Origin: DATARR01 sp034666985 | Lineage (GTDB): Bacteria > Acidobacteriota > Thermoanaerobaculia > Multivoradales > UBA5704 | Length of the DNA stretch: 64,000 nt | Direction of reading: 5' to 3' | Assembly (NCBI GenBank): GCA_034666985.1 | Contig: JAXDKS010000045.1 | Coordinates: forward strand, 103,662-167,661 | Part shown: piece by piece, positions 27,312-33,881 of the stretch | Position numbering within the stretch: position 1 is the stretch's first letter | How the letters are laid out: each line of letters begins with the position of its first letter | The notes under the pieces: model-generated | What the model saw: the letters and a program-made list of their open reading frames with translations, nothing else | What the model was told of the DNA's origin: nothing | Databases searched by the model: none | Program-made: the position numbers and the translations under genes

Positions 27312-29060
27312 TCAGACTGCGTCGCTCAGCTCCCACCGGAGACGCAACCCGAGATACAGCAACAGACCCAGGATCGCCACGATCCAGGACGCGAAGTTTC
27401 CCGGATCATACCTCCAAGGGATGTGAACTCCGATCTTTCCGAGCTGCGGCAGCATCAGCAGGGCCGTCGCCAGCAGGATCGCCAGGAACGACCGGCCCCC
27501 CTCGCCGATCTCGGCGGAGGCCAGGCCGGGCAGCAGGACGCGGGCCCAGCGGTCGAACGCCCCCTCCCGGATCACGTCGCCCGTCCCCTCCGTATAGCCG
27601 AACGGCCGCCGCGTCAGGTGCAGGGCCACGGCGACCAGGAGGAGGCTGAGGGAGACGAACAGGGAGATGCCGCGGCGCAGCAGCAGCGAGCCGCTCCAGC
27701 GGTCGTCTCCGCCGTGCCACGTCGCCAGCAGCTCGCGCCGGATCTCCGGGATGCGGGCCATGCCCCCCGCCACCACCACCGTCCGCAGCCCCTGGTTGAT
27801 CCAGCCGTTCACCCGGGCGGCGTCGATCTCCTGCGCCTTGGCGAGCGCCGCCTTCTGCTCGTCGAACATGTACGACTCCGAGTATGCCTGGCTCAGGTTG
27901 TACTGGGCGGCGGCGTTGCGGGGATCGGCCGTCGCCGCCTTCTGGAAGCTCTGGATGGCGCCGTTGTAGTCCCCCTTGAGGAAGGCATAGACCCCGAGGT
28001 TGAGCAGCGCGGCCGTGTTGTCGGGCTCCTTCTCCAGCACCTGCCGGTAGAGGGCGCGGGCGAGCTCCCACTGGTTGAGCGAGCGGTGGACGTCGGCCAG
28101 AAGCTGCTTGACGGCGATGCTCTGGGGCAGCACGGACCGCAGCACCCCGAGGTCGGAGAACAGGCTGCCGTAAAGCCGGCGCTCCTGGAGGCTCTGCATG
28201 GCCTGGGCGGGGGGCGACAGCTCCACCGCCATGTACCGCCGCTGCGCGTCGATGACCAGGGGCGAGATCCCCAGCAGCAGCCAGAGGACGATGAGCACCA
28301 CCCGCTCGCTCACCGAGCCGTAGCCCCAGAGGAGGATCGACCAGTAGAGGACCAGCCAGAGCGCGCCGGCAGGGAGGGCCAGGGGCCAGAGCAGGGCCAC
28401 CCCGGCCATCACCAGGGCGACCGGGCGCGGCAGCCGTTTGGCGAAGAGGCCCGCCAGGTCCTGGAACAGGGCGTTACCCCGGGCGAGCATCTGCACCGCC
28501 ACGAACAGGCCGCCGCTGACCAGCAGCAGGACGAGCACCCAGACCGTCAGGTTCTGGAGCCACAGGGAGCGCTCCAGCGGATGGGAGAAGAGGCGGGGAT
28601 AGGCGCGCAGCCAGGCGGCGAAGGCGCCGCCATAGTGCCCCTCCATCCGGTTCACCGTGGCCTCGGCGAACGCCGTCTCCGGGCGGTCCGGATCGAACCG
28701 CTCGGCGGCCTCGAGGGCCCAGTGGGCGCGGGAGAAGTCCTTCTGGCTCGCCGCCTGCACCGCCCGGTCCGTGGCGCCGGCGGAGAGGTCCGGCAGGCGC
28801 TTCATCTCGAGCTGGTGCGCCGTATTCAGCAGGTCGTCCACAGCCACCCTGGCCTGCTGCGGGTTGTTCTGCACCACCCACTGCAGCCACTGCTCCTCGA
28901 TCTGCTTGAGCGTCTGCCGGACCCTGGGGGTCATCTCGACGCCCGTCACCTGCGGCGACGACACGGAGTCGGCCCCCACCGCCGTGGCGGCGGCGAGGGC
29001 CCAGAGGGCGGCCACCAGGGCCGCCCGGCGTGGAAGGCTACCCCCGGCTCTTCTGGACAT
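27312..29060 (-). CDS. Membrane protein with TPR repeats
   Basis: A 582-residue protein. A signal peptide (ALVAALWALAAATAVGA) is followed by a helical periplasmic stretch and then several membrane helices (LWLQNLTVWVLVLLLVSGGL and onward). TPR repeats lie around residues 330-420 (ELARALYRQVLEKEPDNTAA, AIQSFQKAATADPRNAAAQY). More membrane helices close the C terminus. It likely scaffolds a complex at the membrane; no catalytic motif was seen. Its ATG lies 23 bases inside the upstream DUF1844 gene, so the two are coupled. Confidence 0.78.
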   Translation of the reverse strand: MSRRAGGSLPRRAALVAALWALAAATAVGADSVSSPQVTGVEMTPRVRQTLKQIEEQWLQWVVQNNPQQARVAVDDLLNTAHQLEMKRLPDLSAGATDRAVQAASQKDFSRAHWALEAAERFDPDRPETAFAEATVNRMEGHYGGAFAAWLRAYPRLFSHPLERSLWLQNLTVWVLVLLLVSGGLFVAVQMLARGNALFQDLAGLFAKRLPRPVALVMAGVALLWPLALPAGALWLVLYWSILLWGYGSVSERVVLIVLWLLLGISPLVIDAQRRYMAVELSPPAQAMQSLQERRLYGSLFSDLGVLRSVLPQSIAVKQLLADVHRSLNQWELARALYRQVLEKEPDNTAALLNLGVYAFLKGDYNGAIQSFQKAATADPRNAAAQYNLSQAYSESYMFDEQKAALAKAQEIDAARVNGWINQGLRTVVVAGGMARIPEIRRELLATWHGGDDRWSGSLLLRRGISLFVSLSLLLVAVALHLTRRPFGYTEGTGDVIREGAFDRWARVLLPGLASAEIGEGGRSFLAILLATALLMLPQLGKIGVHIPWRYDPGNFASWIVAILGLLLYLGLRLRWELSDAV

Positions 29061-29547
29061 AACGGACTCGCAACCGGTACAGCAGGTCCTCCAGGAAGGC
29101 GGACTCCTGAGCCGTCAGATTGCCCGCGGTCTTCTGGCGCAGGACGTCCATCATGTCGATGTGGAACTGCGCCACCTCAAGATTTTCGGCCGACTGCCCG
29201 TCCGGCAGCCGGGCGTCCCCCAGGTAGATGGGCACCGGCTCGGCCAGCATGGCCACCAGGTCGAAGAAGCTGGGGCCTTCCAGCTCCTCCGGCGTCGGGG
29301 AGAGATCCATCCGCGGCTCGGCCGGCGGCTGGGGCTCCCACTGGGGCTCCCGCCGGAGCGGCGGCTCGGGACGGCGGGCCTCCACGGGCGGCGGCGCGGC
29401 GGCGGACACCGGGGCAGCGGGTGCCGCGGTCGATTTTTCGGTCGATTTTTCATCCAAGAAACGGTACTCTTCCCGCAGCTTGCCGTCGGGCGTGAACATC
29501 CGCTTGTCGGTGACCTTGATCTCCTTGTCCTTCTTCTCGTTCGCCAC
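29038..29547 (-). CDS. DUF1844 domain protein
   Basis: A 169-residue cytoplasmic protein. The N terminus is charged (MANEKKDKEIKVTDKRMFTP) and the middle is Pro/Glu-rich. The C-terminal DUF1844 domain runs from FFDLVAMLAEPVPIYLGD through LEVAQFHIDMMDVLRQKTAG to LEDLLYRLRVRYV. The family is common in Acidobacteriota and Deltaproteobacteria and its function is not known. It diverges from mazG (37 bases between the starts) and is coupled to the TPR membrane protein gene. Confidence 0.85.
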   Translation of the reverse strand: MANEKKDKEIKVTDKRMFTPDGKLREEYRFLDEKSTEKSTAAPAAPVSAAAPPPVEARRPEPPLRREPQWEPQPPAEPRMDLSPTPEELEGPSFFDLVAMLAEPVPIYLGDARLPDGQSAENLEVAQFHIDMMDVLRQKTAGNLTAQESAFLEDLLYRLRVRYVQKSRG

Positions 29548-29584
29548 TTCGGACCGCTACTCCTTTCTGAAATGCCTTCCTGAA

Positions 29585-30379
29585 ATGCCCGCGACCCCCG
29601 ATCTTCAGAAGCTCGTCGACCTCGTCGCCCGCCTGCGCGCTCCGGACGGCTGCCCCTGGGACCGCGAGCAGAGCCTGCCCGACGTCCGGGCCTACCTCCT
29701 GGAAGAGGCCCACGAGCTCGCCGGAGCGATCGACTCGGGAGACTGGGCGGAGCTCTCCGAGGAGCTGGGCGACCTGCTCTTCCAGGCCGCGTTCATCGGC
29801 CGTCTCGCCGAGGAGTCCGGTGCTTTCAGCCTCTCACAGGTCATCGATGGCGTCTACCAGAAGATGGTGGAACGCCACCCTCACGTCTTCGGCGACGAGG
29901 TGCTGGCCGACTCGGAAGCCGTGCGCCAGGCCTGGGAGCGGCGCAAGCTCAAGGCTGAGCCGAAGCGGGAATCCCTCTTCTCCGGCGTCCCCACCTCGCT
30001 GCCCGCGCTGCTCGCCGCCTACCGGCTGACCCAGAAGGCGGCGGGCGTGGGCTTCGACTGGCCGGACGCCGCCCAGGTGCTGGACAAGGCGGACGAGGAG
30101 ATCGCCGAGGTGCGGCAGGCCCTGGCGCAGGGCGACAAGGCGGCGGTGCGCGAGGAGGTGGGAGACCTCCTCTTCACCCTCGCCAACCTCGCCCGCAAGC
30201 TCGACGTCGACCCCGAAGCCGCCCTCGCCGGCACCAACCGCAAGTTCCGCCAGCGCTTCGCGAAGATCGAAGAAGGCCTCGCCGCCCAGGGCAAGACCGC
30301 GGCCGAAGCGACGCTGGAGGAGATGGATGCGTTGTGGGAAGCGGCGAAGGGGGACGTCCTTCCTACTCCAGAGCCGTAA
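29585..30379 (+). CDS. mazG: Nucleoside triphosphate pyrophosphohydrolase MazG
   Basis: A 264-residue protein with tandem MazG domains. The first has RAPDGCPWDREQSL, YLLEEAHELAGAI and ELSEELGDLLFQAAF, containing the EExxE-12/28-ExxD metal motif. The second has ADEEIAEVRQAL and VREEVGDLLFTLANLAR. MazG hydrolyses NTPs to NMP and pyrophosphate, clearing aberrant nucleotides and affecting ppGpp. ATG 29585 is chosen because the frame upstream lies antisense to the DUF1844 gene. Confidence 0.95.
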   Translation: MPATPDLQKLVDLVARLRAPDGCPWDREQSLPDVRAYLLEEAHELAGAIDSGDWAELSEELGDLLFQAAFIGRLAEESGAFSLSQVIDGVYQKMVERHPHVFGDEVLADSEAVRQAWERRKLKAEPKRESLFSGVPTSLPALLAAYRLTQKAAGVGFDWPDAAQVLDKADEEIAEVRQALAQGDKAAVREEVGDLLFTLANLARKLDVDPEAALAGTNRKFRQRFAKIEEGLAAQGKTAAEATLEEMDALWEAAKGDVLPTPEP

Positions 30380-30402
30380 TCCCCCGCCCACCTGGATCGA
30401 CG

Positions 30403-30627
30403 TCACTTCGCGTTGCGGTCAGCCAGGACCTCGTCGCCGAGGCTCAGATTGCCCAGAGAGAGCCGGGTCTGGGGCGGCTTCTTCCAGGCCGGCATCGCCG
30501 CCTTGACCGGAACGATGTCCGCCACCGGCCGACCGTTGCGGTACACGCGGACTGTCTCGCCGTCCTCGACGGCGTCGAAAAAGGTCTTGGCGTGGTTCCT
30601 CAGCTCGGTGAAGGTGGTTTCGCGCAT
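30403..30627 (-). CDS. Phd/YefM-type antitoxin, orphan
   Basis: A 74-residue antitoxin. The N-terminal half (TFTELRNHAKTFFDAVEDGE, then VRVYRNGRPVADIVPV) is the Phd/YefM DNA-binding fold; the C-terminal half is the disordered toxin-binding tail. No toxin gene follows: its 3' end lies 23 bases from the convergent mazG end, and its 5' side is the palindrome/array region. It may be solitary, act on a toxin encoded elsewhere, or be a remnant. Confidence 0.75.
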   Translation of the reverse strand: MRETTFTELRNHAKTFFDAVEDGETVRVYRNGRPVADIVPVKAAMPAWKKPPQTRLSLGNLSLGDEVLADRNAK

Positions 30628-30718
30628 GCCGCCATTCTCTCAGAAGGTCTCTCGAAAGTGCTGATCTCCGCCTGGCCGCCCGGGGCTGAAGACCAGCCTC
30701 TTAAACATCCCCTTCTCT

Positions 30719-30813
30719 GCCCCGAAGGGGCAAAGGCGTGTAGCCCGGGGCGGGCGCGAAGCGCCAAGCCCCGGGAAAGCCGATCTCATCCATCCCATAA
30801 GCCCTGAAAGGGC
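30719..30813. repeat. Element of three GAA-loop hairpins (REP-like)
   Basis: Three inverted repeats share a GAA loop. GCCCC-GAA-GGGGC is at 30719-30731. A longer one at 30744-30775 has outer arms CCCGGGGC and GCCCCGGG around GGCGC-GAA-GCGCC. GCCCT-GAA-AGGGC is at 30801-30813. Single-stranded d(GCGAAGC) is known to be an exceptionally stable DNA mini-hairpin, and the middle element contains exactly this sequence. Such structures suit single-strand transposition by Y1 enzymes. As I recall, similar sequences are widespread in uncultured bacteria and are often mis-annotated as short proteins. The element borders repeat array B. Confidence 0.75.
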
Positions 30814-30846
30814 GACGAGGCCGCGGTAAGATTCCCTCAGTCTGTC

Positions 30847-31099
30847 GTACCGGGATATCGGCTCTTCGTCCGCAGTGCATTTCCAGCGTACCGGGACGTC
30901 GGGCTCGTTGTACCGGTGCATCGGTCCGTTGTACCGAAACATCGGCCCGCGTACGAAGCGCAGTTCCAGCGGACCGCGGTCCGTTGTACCGGGACAGCAG
31001 TCCGCCGTATCGGGACATCGCTCCGTCGCACCGGTGCATCGCTCCGTCGTACCGGGACTTCGCTCCATCGTACCGGGACGGCGGCCCGTCGTACGCAGG
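30847..31099. repeat. 21-bp tandem repeat array B (about 11 units)
   Basis: About eleven degenerate units with a 21-base period start at 30847, 30868, 30889, 30910 and 30931. After a shortened unit (30971-30985) they resume at 30986, 31007, 31028, 31049 and 31070, and a partial unit follows. A typical unit is GTACCGGGACATCG followed by CTCCGTC. Two units (30868-30887 and 30951-30970) share a different ending, TTCCAGC. The array ends about 10 bases from the 3' end of the RES toxin gene. The sequence is unrelated to arrays A and C; only the period matches. Confidence 0.85.
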
Positions 31100-31109
31100 A
31101 TTGACGAGT

Positions 31110-31670
31110 CTACTTGAGGAGCGTGATCTTCGCCTGCTCGGCGGCGCGCGACACCTTCTTGAGCCCCGCTCCCTTTCCGATCGGGAGCGGTGTTGCCGCG
31201 ACCTCCAGATCCTCTCGGCGGACTCGATCCCCGAAAAGCACCACCGAGCGAGACGTGTCGTATTGACGCGATACCCAGACGAGCCCGTCGATCTCTCGGT
31301 TCGCGTCGTGGAGTGCGGCAGCCCACTGAGCCGTCCGCTCGTACTCGGTAGCATCCGACTCGATGAGCTCGGTCCGCAGCAACTCGATCCTCCCCAACCC
31401 GAAGCCATGCAACTGAACGAGTCTGAGGTCCCGAAGCGGGAACAGAACAGACACCACATACGTCTTGAGAGCGACCCTACGTAGGGTTCTCCCCGCGCCA
31501 CGCACAGGAATCCCCTGGAGGATGGTCTCTGCCAGTGCGCCTTCGAAGGAGTTTGATCCGTAGAGAGTGGAGACGATCTTCCCCAGAGAGTCCGTGAAAG
31601 GGTGGAACCTTCCTCGACCAACGCCTGGGTTGAATTCCGTGGCTCCAAACTCGCTTCTATGGCAACGCAC
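31110..31670 (-). CDS. RES-domain toxin (NAD+ phosphorylase type)
   Basis: A RES-domain protein of at least 186 residues. Family motifs are GRGRFHPF, TLYGSNSFEGALAETILQ and DGLVWVSRQYDTSRSVVLFG. RES toxins degrade NAD+ and are paired with Xre/MbcA-type antitoxins, as here. GTG 31670 is the first canonical start, but homologous N-terminal residues (LIEVWRRGTRIV, just before the RCHR segment) are encoded upstream in the same frame, right after the antitoxin's TGA. The real N terminus may therefore begin at a CTG or arise by stop readthrough. The gene is immediately upstream of repeat array B. Confidence 0.85.
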   Translation of the reverse strand: MRCHRSEFGATEFNPGVGRGRFHPFTDSLGKIVSTLYGSNSFEGALAETILQGIPVRGAGRTLRRVALKTYVVSVLFPLRDLRLVQLHGFGLGRIELLRTELIESDATEYERTAQWAAALHDANREIDGLVWVSRQYDTSRSVVLFGDRVRREDLEVAATPLPIGKGAGLKKVSRAAEQAKITLLK

Positions 31671-31772
31671 AATCCGGGTACCGCGACGCCAGACTTCGAT
31701 CAGCGGATCGAGCGAGCTCGGATCGGGAGGATCAGGGAGCAGGAATTTGCCGGAAAGGCGAGGCCCCAGGTC

Positions 31773-32228
31773 TCAGAAGACGAGATCGAACGCCTCGCGC
31801 CTTGCCGCCTCTGAAATGGCTGCTGGATCGGTGTCCAACACATCGACTGGCCTGCGGCCCCCCAACCAGCCATTGGCGGACATAAACCAGAGAGCGAGTT
31901 GCCAGCCGCGACCCTGCTGGCCGAGCGTAGCCAGAACTTCAGCCACCACGGGCCGAGGGCGTCCCTCGTTGTCGAACTGGAAGGCAGGATAGACGCTTCG
32001 GCCCTGGTGGTAGACCGTAAAGATCAAACCTTCACGCTTCCACTGTCCTACGGTCTTCGCGGCCTGCACCCCACTCAGGACTCCGAACTCGGTAAGCAGC
32101 TTTTCGCGGGCGGCCGCGTTGCGTGCTGCCTGGCGACGGGCAATCTCTTCGTCGGATACGCTGGCGAGTGGGTCGTCCTTGCGGGACCGCTTAAGGGGAA
32201 CCGCCTTGTTCACTCGCGCGACGACCAT
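31773..32228 (-). CDS. Xre/MbcA/ParS-type antitoxin of the RES system
   Basis: A 151-residue protein. The N-terminal two thirds are a helical DNA-binding-like domain (DEEIARRQAARNAAAREKLL, GVLSGVQAAKTVGQWKREGL). The C terminus reads QLALWFMSANGWLGGRRPVD followed by VLDTDPAAISEAARREAFD, the toxin-binding domain that plugs the RES active site. It should neutralise the downstream toxin and repress the operon. ATG 32228 has GGAGG six bases upstream. Its TGA is in frame with the RES coding sequence. Confidence 0.82.
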   Translation of the reverse strand: MVVARVNKAVPLKRSRKDDPLASVSDEEIARRQAARNAAAREKLLTEFGVLSGVQAAKTVGQWKREGLIFTVYHQGRSVYPAFQFDNEGRPRPVVAEVLATLGQQGRGWQLALWFMSANGWLGGRRPVDVLDTDPAAISEAARREAFDLVF

Positions 32229-32269
32229 GGATGCCTCCGAGTCCTCTGTATACCTCGCTCAGTGAAAAT

Positions 32270-33040
32270 TTACCCACCCCCACTCTTCCTGTCAACCCGA
32301 GATTCGGCGCTCATCGCCTCCCCGCGGTCGGAAAGCACCTTCTCCAGATACGGCAGCACATTCTTCGCCACGATCTCCTGCCCCTTTGCCGTGGGATGCA
32401 TGCCGTCCGCCTGGTTGAGGGCCCGGATGCCGCCGACGCCGGCGAGCATGAAGGGGAGGAGAGGGACGTTCAGGTCCTTGGCGATCCGGGGATACATGGC
32501 GGCGAAGCGGGTGGTGTACTCCGGCCCGTAGTTGGGCGGCATGATGAGGCCCAGCAGGAGGACGCGGGCGCCGGCCGCCTGGGCGCGGCGGATGATCTCC
32601 CGCAGGTTCCTGTCCGCCTCCTCGACGGGCAGGCCGCGCAGGCCGTCGTTGCCGCCGAGGGCCACCACCACCACGTCGGGATGCTGGTTCAGCAGCCAGC
32701 CGAGACGGGAGAGGCCGCCGGCCGTGGTGTCGCCGCTGACGCCGGCGTTGATCACGCGGACGGGGGTGCCGTCCTTCCGGAGCTCGCGCTCCAGAAGGGC
32801 CGGATAGGCCTGGTCTTCGTTCAGCCCCAGGCCGGCCGTGAGGCTGTCGCCCAGGAAAACTACCAGCGGCACGCCTGCGGGCACGGAAGCCGGCCGGGCC
32901 GCCGCGGGGCGGACCGTGGTGGGAGCCGGGAGCGCCTGACGCGCAGTGGCGGCGGGAGAATCGTCAGAGACCCGCGGGCCGCAGGCCGCGGCCACGGGAA
33001 TAAGGAGCGCGAGGGTGAGGGTTGCCAACTTTCGCCACAT
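32270..33040 (-). CDS. tesA: SGNH/GDSL lipoprotein esterase (TesA-like)
   Basis: A 256-residue lipoprotein (PVAAAC, Cys20) with a TesA-type arylesterase/lysophospholipase domain. Block I is VFLGDSLTAGLG with the catalytic Ser; block II Gly is in NAGVSGDTTAGG; block III is ALGGNDGLRG; block V, with catalytic Asp and His, is NQADGMHPTAKGQ. It hydrolyses esters or thioesters in the periplasm. ATG 33040 (MWRKLATL) fits the lipoprotein signal better than the longer frame. It is divergent from ybbA-ybbP, the same arrangement as tesA-ybbA-ybbP in E. coli. Confidence 0.9.
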   Translation of the reverse strand: MWRKLATLTLALLIPVAAACGPRVSDDSPAATARQALPAPTTVRPAAARPASVPAGVPLVVFLGDSLTAGLGLNEDQAYPALLERELRKDGTPVRVINAGVSGDTTAGGLSRLGWLLNQHPDVVVVALGGNDGLRGLPVEEADRNLREIIRRAQAAGARVLLLGLIMPPNYGPEYTTRFAAMYPRIAKDLNVPLLPFMLAGVGGIRALNQADGMHPTAKGQEIVAKNVLPYLEKVLSDRGEAMSAESRVDRKSGGG

Positions 33041-33161
33041 AGAGAGAGACCTTCCTGATCCGATCTGATCCAATATCCTGTCAACCTGTCAACGCCGCTC
33101 CAGCCATCCCTTTCCGCGGCGGTCCCAACAGAGAAAACCGGAACCCCTTCCCCATATTCCG

Positions 33162-33881
33162 ATGAACGCACCGCGCATCGAGCTGCTGAAGCTCACCCGC
33201 AAGCTCCCCTCCGGCGGCCGGGAGCTGACGATCCTCGACGGGGTCGACCTGACCTTCCAGGCCGGCGAGTTCGCCGCCGTCCTCGGCCCTTCGGGGAGCG
33301 GCAAGTCCACCCTCCTCGCCCTGATGGCCGGCCTCGACCGCCCCACCTCGGGCGAGATCCTGATCGACGGCACGCCCATCCAGGACATGTCCGAGGACGG
33401 ACTGGCCCTGCTGCGCCGCCACAAGATCGGCTTCGTCTTCCAGAGCTTCCAACTCCTCGGCAACCTGACGGCGCGGGAGAACGTGCTGCTCCCCATCGAG
33501 CTCCTCAATCAGCCCGACCCGGCCGGCCGCGCCGATGAGCTGCTCGCCGCCGTGGGGCTCGCCGACCGCGGCCATCACTACCCCAGCCAGCTCTCCGGTG
33601 GCGAGCAGCAGCGGGTGGCCCTGGCCCGCGCCTTCGCCGCCCGGCCGCCCATCCTCCTCGCCGACGAGCCCACCGGCAACCTGGACGGCGCCACCGGACG
33701 CCGGATCCTCGAGCTGCTGACCGAGCTGAGGCGCCGCGAGGGCACCACCCTGGTGCTGGTCACCCACGACCCGGCCGTGGCGGCCCTGGCCGATCGCCGG
33801 GTCCATCTCCTCGACGGCCGGGTGGAGCGGGACGAGCGGCCCGTGCTCGCCATGCCCACAGTGACCGGGGCGCGCGCTTGA
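33162..33881 (+). CDS. ybbA: ABC transporter ATP-binding protein (YbbA/LolD type)
   Basis: A 239-residue MacB/LolD-family ATPase. Walker A is GPSGSGKST, the signature is LSGGEQQRVALARA and Walker B is ILLADEPTGNLD; the switch His is in LVLVTHDPAV. It powers the FtsX-like permease encoded next, overlapping by four bases. In E. coli YbbA-YbbP is linked to tesA, as here, and the complex is thought to act on envelope lipids or lysophospholipids rather than import solutes. Confidence 0.93.
   Translation: MNAPRIELLKLTRKLPSGGRELTILDGVDLTFQAGEFAAVLGPSGSGKSTLLALMAGLDRPTSGEILIDGTPIQDMSEDGLALLRRHKIGFVFQSFQLLGNLTARENVLLPIELLNQPDPAGRADELLAAVGLADRGHHYPSQLSGGEQQRVALARAFAARPPILLADEPTGNLDGATGRRILELLTELRRREGTTLVLVTHDPAVAALADRRVHLLDGRVERDERPVLAMPTVTGARA

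Noticed and set aside
30640..31326. Hypothetical protein spanning the hairpin element
   Set aside because: It is a frame through the palindromes and array B, a kind of sequence often mis-annotated as protein.
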